NCBI GenBank assembly: GCA_937873155.1
Contig: CALMVZ010000007.1
Span: 1-38,903 of the forward strand
Direction of reading: 5' to 3'
DNA length: 38,903 nt
From: an uncultured Bacteroidota bacterium
GTDB taxonomy: Bacteria; Bacteroidota; Bacteroidia; B-17B0; Aurantibacillaceae
Positions 33,002-38,903 of this stretch are shown piece after piece. The translations under genes and the position numbers were made by a program. The notes under the pieces were generated by a model that was not told the DNA's origin, did no database searches, and was given only the letters and a program-made list of their open reading frames with translations. The stretch's first letter is position 1. Every line of letters begins with the position of its first letter.

Positions 33002-33658
33002 TTATTTGACAGCAACAATAATATTCCCCGCTACTTTCGGAGAAACAATAACCTCTTTCTTATTGCACAACACAACAAGAGAGCCATCAACCTCTTCAAT
33101 ATTTTTCACCTGCACCTCAGCGCCAATGATCAGCTGATGTTTCTCCAGGTACTTTAAAAATACAGGTGAGTGATCCGAAACACCCATTATTTTGTAAGCC
33201 CCTTTTATTTTACCCTCCGACAAATTAACGAACTTGTTCTTCTGGAATTTTCCCTTCGCATCAGGAATCGGATCACCATGAGGGTCAAAACTTGGATTCC
33301 CCATTAATTCCGCAAGCTTATTGATCAGCTTATCATTTTTCACATGTTCCAGTTCCTCTGCAATCTCATGTACCTCATCCCAGCCAAAACCTAGTTCTTT
33401 TGCAAGGTAAGTTTCCCAGATCCTGTGCCTCCGCACCATATCAATAGCCATCTTCGCGCCGGTAGCAGTTAATCTTGTTCCGTAAGATTTCTCATACACA
33501 ACATACTTAAGCTCATGCAACTTACGCAGAGCCTCGGTTACAGAAGCAGGGTTTATATTCAGCTTATCGGCCAACTTTTGGTTGGTCACTACCGCGGTGT
33601 TGTCGGATGAAAGGTTATAAATGGTCTTGAGGTAATTCTCAACGGTTTCTGTCCTCAT
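33002..33658 (-). CDS. DtxR/MntR-family metal-dependent repressor
   Basis: This 218-aa regulator has an N-terminal winged helix (about 1-65), a metal-binding dimerisation domain (about 66-140) and a C-terminal SH3/FeoA-like domain (about 143-218). Likely ligands are H78, E82, H97, E101, E104 and H105. Glu101 replaces the Cys of Fe-sensing DtxR, which favours manganese-type sensing as in MntR, although the MntR residues D8 and E11 are N8 and K11 here. The gene is divergent from the cytochrome/Rieske/porin operon. A GGCATGCC palindrome 8 bp upstream of its start codon suits autoregulation and shared control of both units. Metal identity is not settled by sequence. Confidence 0.88.
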   Translation of the reverse strand: MRTETVENYLKTIYNLSSDNTAVVTNQKLADKLNINPASVTEALRKLHELKYVVYEKSYGTRLTATGAKMAIDMVRRHRIWETYLAKELGFGWDEVHEIAEELEHVKNDKLINKLAELMGNPSFDPHGDPIPDAKGKFQKNKFVNLSEGKIKGAYKIMGVSDHSPVFLKYLEKHQLIIGAEVQVKNIEEVDGSLVVLCNKKEVIVSPKVAGNIIVAVK

Positions 33659-33666
33659 AAATTATC

Positions 33667-33684
33667 TTTTAGGCATGCCAAAAT
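33667..33684. promoter_or_regulatory. candidate DtxR/MntR operator (TTTTAGGCATGCCAAAAT)
   Basis: A perfect 8-bp palindrome GGCATGCC is flanked by TTTTA and AAAAT in the 76-bp divergent gap between the DtxR-type gene and the di-haem cytochrome operon. TTAGGnnnnCCnAA-like symmetry is a feature of DtxR-family boxes. The position fits control of both divergent genes. Binding by the neighbouring regulator is inferred. Confidence 0.6.
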
Positions 33685-33734
33685 TAATAATTATGATTCA
33701 TTAAAAAGTCATCAACTTTGTTAAAATTTAAATC

Positions 33735-34958
33735 ATGAAGAAATTATACATTGTTTACTCGTTGTTGGTTTTGATGATCCTGGGGATAGCAGCATGTAAA
33801 AAGCTTCTGCCAAAAGCGCCTAAAGATGATGAGATTCTCGATGGTCCCGTAGAAGGGTTAACCGCCGAGGAAAAAATAAGATTCTTAGAAGGAGATCGTG
33901 CTTTTAATAATGAAATATTTACATCCGAAACCGGCTTAGGCCCCTACTTCGTTGCAAATTCATGTGGTTCTTGTCACGCAGGTGATGGCAAAGGGCATCC
34001 CTTTACAACACTTACACGTTTCGGACAAGCGGATTCAACAGGAAACACATATATGAATTTCGGAGCACCGCAATTACAGAACAGGGCAATCCCCGGTTTT
34101 TCCCCTGAACAAATTCCGGCGGGCGCAGCATTTTCAAAATTCACACCACCGGCAAATACAGGCTTAGGATTTCTCGAAGCATTAACCGATGTGCAAATTC
34201 TCGCAAATGCAGATCCAACAGATGCAAACAACGATGGCATATCAGGTGTACCTAACTATGTAAATGCACCTGCTTATTTTATTCCTAAATCACATCATAT
34301 AACCTGGAGCGGAAAATTCGTTGGCCGCTTTGGAAAAAAAGCAGCAGCAATTGATCTGTGGAATCAAACAGTAAACGCCTATGTACAGGATATGGGAATT
34401 ACGTCCGAATACGCAATGCTCGAACCGGCCATCAATGGAGTAGCAAGCCCGTATGGCGATCCTACACCCGATCCTGAAGTACCTTCCTCTCGCGTACAAA
34501 ACCTCATCTTTTACTTACGCACCTTAAAAGCACCTGTTCAACGGGATCAAAATAATTCAGATGTACAGGCAGGAAAACAAGTCTTCATGAATATCGGCTG
34601 CGAAAAATGCCACAAAGCAGAATGGACAACACAAAAAGCCGATATAAATGCGCTTTCATATAAAACCTTTTATCCCTATACAGATTTGTTATTACACGAT
34701 ATGGGTTCAGGCTTAAACGATGGGTATACAGAAGGAACCGCGAAAACTTCCGAATGGAGAACACCACCACTATGGGGTTTAGGGCTGTCTAAAAATTCCC
34801 AGGGCGGACAGTACTTTCTCTTACACGATGGCAGGGCAACCTCAATTCAACAAGCAATTGAAATGCACGGTGGCGAAGGACAAAGCAGTAACAGCGCTTA
34901 CCAATCACTTTCTCAAACAGAAAAAGATCAGCTCATTAAATTTTTAGAAAGCCTCTAA
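33735..34958 (+). CDS. di-haem c-type cytochrome lipoprotein (COG3488-type oxidoreductase)
   Basis: This is a 407-aa lipoprotein (GIAAC, C21) with two CXXCH haem sites: C77-G-S-C80-H81 and C289-E-K-C292-H293. The second half contains EWRTPPLWGLG, FLLHDGRATSIQQAIEMHGGE and the closing LSQTEKDQLIKFLESL, as in di-haem oxidoreductases of the putative peroxidase group (COG3488). A peroxidase or electron-transfer role in the periplasm is likely; the substrate is unknown. The start codon of the Rieske gene overlaps its stop by 1 bp. This operon is divergent from a DtxR-type regulator with a shared operator, suggesting metal-controlled expression. Confidence 0.9.
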   Translation: MKKLYIVYSLLVLMILGIAACKKLLPKAPKDDEILDGPVEGLTAEEKIRFLEGDRAFNNEIFTSETGLGPYFVANSCGSCHAGDGKGHPFTTLTRFGQADSTGNTYMNFGAPQLQNRAIPGFSPEQIPAGAAFSKFTPPANTGLGFLEALTDVQILANADPTDANNDGISGVPNYVNAPAYFIPKSHHITWSGKFVGRFGKKAAAIDLWNQTVNAYVQDMGITSEYAMLEPAINGVASPYGDPTPDPEVPSSRVQNLIFYLRTLKAPVQRDQNNSDVQAGKQVFMNIGCEKCHKAEWTTQKADINALSYKTFYPYTDLLLHDMGSGLNDGYTEGTAKTSEWRTPPLWGLGLSKNSQGGQYFLLHDGRATSIQQAIEMHGGEGQSSNSAYQSLSQTEKDQLIKFLESL

Positions 34959-35398
34959 TGGATCGTAAAGAATTTATAAAAGTTTGCAGTGGAACCTGTC
35001 TGGGTTTGATCGGTATTTCTTTGCTAAACCAAAGTTGCACAGCAACACACTATGTTCAGAGTACTGTTTCCAATAACAATCTATCGGTAGCAAAAACAGA
35101 ATTCACAATAACAAAAAAAGGACAAACAGACTTCAGAAAATACATTATCGTAAAATCAGAAACACTCGAATTCCCTATAGTAGTTTATCGCCTTAGTGCA
35201 AATTCATATCAAGCCATGTTAATGCGTTGCTCACATCAGGGCATTGAATTGTCTGTGAACGGCGATATCTTAAGTTGCTCAGCACACGGCAGTGAATTCA
35301 GTAAGCAAGGAGCAGTTATACAAGGTCCCGCAGATCAGCCGCTAAAATCATTTTCCGTTACTGAAGATGAAAATAACATTTATATAAAATTGAGTTAG
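34958..35398 (+). CDS. Rieske [2Fe-2S] protein
   Basis: This is a 146-aa protein with an N-terminal export segment (about 10-28), possibly lipidated or Tat-like: KEFIKVC, then GLIGISLLNQSC. The Rieske fold shows C91-S-H93 (RCSHQG) and C107-S-A-H110, followed by QGPADQPL, the usual Gly-Pro loop. It is a soluble or anchored redox carrier with the normal ligand set, probably exchanging electrons with the di-haem cytochrome encoded immediately upstream (1-bp overlap). The porin gene follows 2 bp after its stop. No cytochrome b partner is encoded here, so this is not a bc1 complex. Confidence 0.93.
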   Translation: MDRKEFIKVCSGTCLGLIGISLLNQSCTATHYVQSTVSNNNLSVAKTEFTITKKGQTDFRKYIIVKSETLEFPIVVYRLSANSYQAMLMRCSHQGIELSVNGDILSCSAHGSEFSKQGAVIQGPADQPLKSFSVTEDENNIYIKLS

Positions 35399-35399
35399 G

Positions 35400-36623
35400 A
35401 TGAAAAAAGCAATTATACTGTGTCTAATCATATTAAGCCATCAGGTCTTTTCTCAAAAAGATTCTTCATTTATAAAACGTACACCCGCCGATACAAGCAA
35501 GATGAAAATGAATATGGACGCTGTATACAACCGTCCGTTTTTAACTGCAGGAAAATTCCCGGTAGCACTCGGCGGTTATCTGGAAGCAAACAGCAGTTAC
35601 TTTGGAACAGATGGTGTAACCGAAGGTTTATCATTCCAGATTCCGCGATTAACGCTCTTTCTTTCATCCACAATAAAAAAGAGAATCAAATTTTTATCAG
35701 AGATTGAATTTGAAGAAGGAGGAAAAGAAATTGCAATTGAATTCGCATCAATGGATATCGAATTACACCCCCTCTTGAATTTACGCGGCGGTGTTATCAT
35801 GAATCCTATCGGAGCATTCAATCAAAACCACGATGGCCCAAAATGGGAATTCATCAGCCGTCCAATTTCCGCAACGTCAATCATTCCCTCTACATGGAGC
35901 AATGTAGGTTTTGGCATCTTTGGGAAATATGCACGTAATAATTTTGTGTGGGCCTATGAAGCATACATGACAAACGGCTTTGATGATAAAATAATTTCAA
36001 ATTCCGAAAGCCGTACATGGCTTCCTGCAAGCAAAGAAAACCCTGAACGATTCGAAGAAAGTTCAAACGGCGTTCCCTTGATCACCGCTAAAACTGCATT
36101 TCGTCACCGTAAAATCGGAGAGATCGGTGTATCATGGATGGGCGGCGTGTACAATAAATTTGAAGATGATGGCTTAGTCATCGACAAACAAAGAAGAATT
36201 GATCTCTACGCTATTGATTTCAATACAAACCTTCCTCGCATCAATACCTACATAACAGGAGAATGGGTGTGGGCAAATGTTGATGTTCCTGAAACTTACT
36301 CTCAGGCCTTCGGCAGTAAATTACAGGGAGGATTTTTAGATATTGTACAACCCATTTTAAAACGCAAAGTATTCGGTTGGGAAAACGCTACACTTAATTT
36401 AGCATTCAGAACAGAGTATGTAGATTACAACGTCGGCAACTTCCGTGAAACAGGAGGAAACATTTCCGATCACATCGTAGCAATTGTTCCCGGTATTAGC
36501 TTCCGCCCCTCACAGCAAACAGTAATTCGTTTCAATTACCGTTACCACTGGCAAACTGATCTCTTAGGTAATCCCGCTTCACGAACAGCAGGATTTCAAT
36601 TTGGATTTAGTACTTATTTTTAA
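35400..36623 (+). CDS. outer-membrane porin of the DtxR-linked operon
   Basis: This is a 407-aa protein with a signal peptide (HQVFSQ, about residue 19) and a long run of amphipathic strands, ending TAGFQFGFSTYF with a terminal Phe as needed for barrel assembly. The layout (GGYLEANSSYFG near 58-69, LRGGVIMNPIGAFNQNH near 128-144, and WMGGVYNKF) resembles phosphate-selective porin-like barrels of Bacteroidota. It lies 2 bp after the Rieske gene. The three genes would share one mRNA, coupling a redox pair with an uptake pore. The solute is unknown; a metal or metal chelate fits the DtxR context. Confidence 0.82.
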   Translation: MKKAIILCLIILSHQVFSQKDSSFIKRTPADTSKMKMNMDAVYNRPFLTAGKFPVALGGYLEANSSYFGTDGVTEGLSFQIPRLTLFLSSTIKKRIKFLSEIEFEEGGKEIAIEFASMDIELHPLLNLRGGVIMNPIGAFNQNHDGPKWEFISRPISATSIIPSTWSNVGFGIFGKYARNNFVWAYEAYMTNGFDDKIISNSESRTWLPASKENPERFEESSNGVPLITAKTAFRHRKIGEIGVSWMGGVYNKFEDDGLVIDKQRRIDLYAIDFNTNLPRINTYITGEWVWANVDVPETYSQAFGSKLQGGFLDIVQPILKRKVFGWENATLNLAFRTEYVDYNVGNFRETGGNISDHIVAIVPGISFRPSQQTVIRFNYRYHWQTDLLGNPASRTAGFQFGFSTYF

Positions 36624-36712
36624 ATTTATTTGAAACGAACAATGTAGCGGATGCAATATGTTCTTTTTCAATATATTAATAACGATTTTTAATAAAAGTC
36701 AGTATATTTTGT

Positions 36713-36720
36713 TACTTTAG
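36713..36720 (+). promoter_or_regulatory. candidate -7 box (TACTTTAG) close to the start codon
   Basis: TACTTTAG resembles TAnnTTTG (one mismatch) and ends 5 bp before the ATG at 36726. This suggests a nearly leaderless mRNA for the nucleotidyltransferase-HEPN gene. No certain -33 box is seen. Confidence 0.3.
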
Positions 36721-36725
36721 CAGGA

Positions 36726-37592
36726 ATGAAAACGGATTTAAGCCACTTACCCGAAAATAAAAGATCGGAATTGGGTGCGATTATAAGCGCTGTTATTCCC
36801 CGGTTTTCAGAGATTGAAATGATTATCCTGTTCGGTTCCTATTCGACAGGAAAATGGGTGGAAGATTCATATATAGAAAAGGGCATTACCTACGAGTATA
36901 AAAGTGATTATGATCTGTTAATCATTCTTTCAAAAACGGCTCAGGCTAATAGTGAAGCTCTAACTGATAATATTACAGGTACTATTGACAGTCTAAATCT
37001 TGCAACACCTGTTACACCCATTTTTCATAGTGTAGAGTTTGTAAATGCTGCTTTGAGTGAGGGTAATTACTTCTTTAATGATATTCAAGATTTTGGAACC
37101 TTACTGTTCACCACTAATCGTTATCAACTAGCTCCTAAACGTAAATTAAGTGCAGAAGAAACCAAGGCAAAAGCTGAAAGGGATTTTAATAATTGGTTCG
37201 AAAGTGCCAACGACTTTTATTCTCAGTTTCAATACGCATTAGGTCAAGGCAAGTTAAATGTTGCTGCTTTTTTATTACATCAGGCAGTCGAACGATATTT
37301 TAATACGGTTCAATTAGTCTTTACAGGTTACAAATCAAAAACTCACAATATTGAAATACTTGGTAAGATTGCTAATAGCTGTGATATCCGCTTTAGTAAA
37401 ATATTCCCCCAGGCAACAGTTCAGGAGAAAAACCGTTTTAAGCTTTTGAAAAAGGCGTATAAAGATGCGAGGTATGATATGGATTTTACAATAAGTATGG
37501 AAGATATCCAATACTTGAGTGAAAGAGTTGAATTATTAAAAAAATTAACGGCTGAAATATGTCGTGATAAGATAAACAGTTTTGTAGAGTAA
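36726..37592 (+). CDS. nucleotidyltransferase-HEPN fusion protein
   Basis: This 288-aa protein joins a minimal nucleotidyltransferase (about 20-130) to a HEPN domain (about 145-280). The NTase motif is GSYSTG (37-42) with the acidic pair D61-Y-D63 in KSDYDLLIIL. The HEPN part has LLHQAVERYF (183-192), THNIEIL (206-212) and YKDARY (245-250). The usual RX4H RNase motif is absent, so the HEPN half is probably a substrate-binding module. Separate MNT and HEPN proteins often form toxin-antitoxin pairs in which the NTase modifies the HEPN toxin. In the fused form the role may be nucleotide transfer to an unknown acceptor. It stands alone after the porin operon. Confidence 0.85.
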   Translation: MKTDLSHLPENKRSELGAIISAVIPRFSEIEMIILFGSYSTGKWVEDSYIEKGITYEYKSDYDLLIILSKTAQANSEALTDNITGTIDSLNLATPVTPIFHSVEFVNAALSEGNYFFNDIQDFGTLLFTTNRYQLAPKRKLSAEETKAKAERDFNNWFESANDFYSQFQYALGQGKLNVAAFLLHQAVERYFNTVQLVFTGYKSKTHNIEILGKIANSCDIRFSKIFPQATVQEKNRFKLLKKAYKDARYDMDFTISMEDIQYLSERVELLKKLTAEICRDKINSFVE

Positions 37593-37650
37593 TAATTTTA
37601 TGTCATTGAGTAATGGTTTAAAGGGTTGATAAATCTGCTAAACCAAAACA

Positions 37651-38400
37651 ATGAAACTAAAAGAAAACTCTGTTAAAGACATTTGCAATTATGTTCTGCA
37701 ACAGCTACAAAAAGAGGTAAATGTAAAACTTACCACAGAAGAAATAAGAGTATTCCAATCTTATTCCACTAACCTGGATTATGATAAGGTCGCTAAAGAG
37801 CTTGACATTAAACCGATTCAAGCGATTCGAATCAATGACAACATTTTTCGAAAATTAAAGATCAAAGATTGTCATATCAAATTCGAAAGTAAGGATGATT
37901 TTCTAAAAGCACCTCTGTTTCTTCATGGCCTTTCTTCAAGATTGTATAATTGCCTCCGTTCAAGGGATTACATAAATCTCAACGAAGTAGTTAAGACACA
38001 AGCCATAGATTTAAAACGAATAAGGGGCTTCGGAAAAAAAGCCTTCAAAGAACTTTATATGTGTTTGTCATGCAGTGTTTGGCAAATTTATGGCGTTGGT
38101 AAAGAACACATCAGATGGCAGGACAAAATGCTCTCACACCTGAAATTCACCAAATACTATCCCGATGAACAAAATACTGACTATGCCTGTTATCGCAGGG
38201 ACTTTGAAGATCCTCTTATGAAAAATATTCATTTGATAGTTGATGAAAAAATCTCTTGCTATTGTACTGCGCTTATACAAAATAATCCGAACAAGTACGG
38301 AAAAGACGTTATGCTTTTCTCTATTGATGCTACTCACGACAATTTAATCCTGGCGGTTAATTATTGTAAAGGTTTATCCCCGCTAGATTGTAAAAAGTAA
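37651..38400 (+). CDS. protein joining a sigma-4/LuxR-like HTH to an RNA polymerase alpha-CTD-like domain
   Basis: This is a 249-aa protein. Residues 27-70 (LTTEEIRVFQSYSTNLDYDK and AKELDIKP) look like a sigma region 4 or LuxR-type helix-turn-helix. Residues 88-140 match the C-terminal domain of RNA polymerase alpha: SSRLYNCLRSRDY then NEVVKTQAIDLKRIRGFGKK. R97, N100, C101, G128 and K130 align with R265, N268, C269, G296 and K298, the DNA-contact residues of E. coli alpha; S299 is Ala here. The remaining about 105 residues, with several cysteines, are unrecognised. It could bind UP-like DNA or compete with polymerase, but this is inference. It is followed 5 bp later by a small gene, likely its partner. 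Confidence 0.75.
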   Translation: MKLKENSVKDICNYVLQQLQKEVNVKLTTEEIRVFQSYSTNLDYDKVAKELDIKPIQAIRINDNIFRKLKIKDCHIKFESKDDFLKAPLFLHGLSSRLYNCLRSRDYINLNEVVKTQAIDLKRIRGFGKKAFKELYMCLSCSVWQIYGVGKEHIRWQDKMLSHLKFTKYYPDEQNTDYACYRRDFEDPLMKNIHLIVDEKISCYCTALIQNNPNKYGKDVMLFSIDATHDNLILAVNYCKGLSPLDCKK

Positions 38401-38405
38401 TTACT

Positions 38406-38642
38406 ATGGATAAAAACAAAAGACGAAAGCAACGCACCGAAAATACCGACTATAAGAAAATAGTAACTAAATTAAAACAAGATTTAAAACAGGAAATAGA
38501 ATGGCAGCCTTGGTGTCTGTATGCTCATGATGAAAAATATGATCTTTCATTTCATGACGATATTTATGTTTTACGCAAAAAAAGGAAATGGGTCTATTCC
38601 ATTAGTGAACCTGATCTTGATTTCGATGAAGGGGCCTTTTAA
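38406..38642 (+). CDS. small charged partner protein
   Basis: This is a 78-aa protein beginning 5 bp after the alpha-CTD-like gene and probably translationally coupled. A Lys/Arg-rich N-terminus (KNKRRKQR, KLKQDLKQE) precedes aromatic residues (WQPWCLYAH) and an acidic end (EPDLDFDEGAF). No domain is recognised. The bipolar charge may suit binding of DNA or of the neighbouring protein. Function is unknown. Confidence 0.6.
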   Translation: MDKNKRRKQRTENTDYKKIVTKLKQDLKQEIEWQPWCLYAHDEKYDLSFHDDIYVLRKKRKWVYSISEPDLDFDEGAF

Positions 38643-38903
38643 GCGAATCTTGGAAATAATGGCATGAATAAGTCATTATATTAAGTGAAAAAAGATGCAT
38701 TTCATAATCAAAAATAATTGCTAACTTAGCTATAGAATTCTTTGAAATACTGCCGGGGAGAGATGGGAGCAGAGCCCAACAGAACCTAAGGAACATTTTG
38801 ATCTATTTAGGTAAACATTGTTACCCTCTTGTTATTCCTTACTTTAAAATTCCCTCCTATATCTCTGATAAATAGGTTAATTCGGGCAGTTTTTGAGGTG
38901 CCA
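38643..38903. other. non-coding right end
   Basis: There is no credible gene, tRNA or terminator in the last 261 bp. The stretch contains TTGTTACCC-N2-TTGTTA (38818-38834), which recurs in the same orientation at 137-153. It also holds TTTTTGAGGT near the very end (38890-38899), whose reverse complement ACCTCAAAAA lies at 22-31. These may be element end structures, but the window gives no flanking chromosome to confirm it. Confidence 0.5.
38817..38838. repeat. 11-bp tandem TTGTTA repeat, counterpart of 136-157
   Basis: ATTGTTACCCT is followed by CTTGTTATTCC. It matches 136-157 at 17 of 22 positions, with a 9-bp identical core (TTGTTACCC) and TTGTTA again 11 bp later. Same-strand repeats near both window ends suit element boundary or integrase-binding sites, but could also be a shared regulatory motif. 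Confidence 0.45.

Noticed and set aside
34958-35398. Rieske subunit of a bc1-type complex
   Set aside because: No cytochrome b or c1 gene is present; the neighbours are a di-haem lipoprotein and a porin.
35420-35707. Second open frame within the porin gene
   Set aside because: It is fully inside the porin coding region in another frame, with no start context or recognisable product.
38755-38795. tRNA or structured RNA at the right end
   Set aside because: A G-rich run followed by CCC is present, but no cloverleaf, T-loop or anticodon arm can be formed.

Overview
The window looks like a chromosomal or element-borne segment of an AT-rich Bacteroidota bacterium. The evidence is a PorU-type C25 protease, a secreted protein with a type IX secretion (T9SS) sorting domain, Bacteroidota-style lipoprotein signals, TAnnTTTG promoter boxes, weak Shine-Dalgarno use, and an RND pump fused to its outer-membrane channel. 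The lineage cannot be resolved further by reading alone.

Layout. (1) 1-5468 is a mobile-element end. It holds a tyrosine recombinase, an unknown partner gene, a divergent HEPN (RX4H) protein, an excisionase-like HTH protein, a non-coding 240-bp array of about 11-bp units, a GIY-YIG (T5orf172-like) protein, and a decayed C-terminal fragment of a second, unrelated integrase. (2) 5489-24181 is a large metal-handling island, all on the + strand. It holds a small Cys-rich protein, a CzcA-like RND pump fused to a TolC-like channel, a His-rich CzcB adaptor, an SPFH lipoprotein, a DUF1345 protein, a bestrophin, a coiled-coil protein, a His-rich Zn/Cd-type P1B ATPase, an HxxEE membrane protein, a methyltransferase-like protein, a periplasmic HMA protein, two outer-membrane barrels with a small Cys-rich protein between them, a lipoprotein and barrel pair, a haem-binding beta-propeller lipoprotein and a His-rich periplasmic protein. 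No obvious metal-sensing regulator lies inside it. (3) 24252-30490 holds porU and an FG-GAP/VCBS protein with a T9SS sorting domain; no porV follows. (4) 30551-32990 is a run of small secreted or unknown proteins, including one that ends where a SpoIIE phosphatase domain would normally start. (5) 33002-36623 is a DtxR/MntR-type regulator divergent from a tight operon of di-haem cytochrome lipoprotein, Rieske protein and porin, with a GGCATGCC palindrome between them. (6) 36726-38642 holds a nucleotidyltransferase-HEPN fusion, then a protein joining a sigma-4/LuxR-like helix-turn-helix to an RNA polymerase alpha-CTD-like domain, and a small acidic-ended partner. (7) 38643-38903 is non-coding and carries a near-copy of a repeat found at 137-156.

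How it works together: the island exports divalent metal from the cytoplasm (P1B ATPase) and periplasm (Czc pump), with periplasmic and outer-membrane accessory proteins. The DtxR-linked operon looks like an envelope redox module under metal control. Accessory genes at both ends, with HEPN domains on both sides, resemble mobile-element cargo. The least explained items are the helically phased repeats at the int/xis end, the alpha-CTD-like gene pair, and the DtxR-linked cytochrome-Rieske-porin operon.
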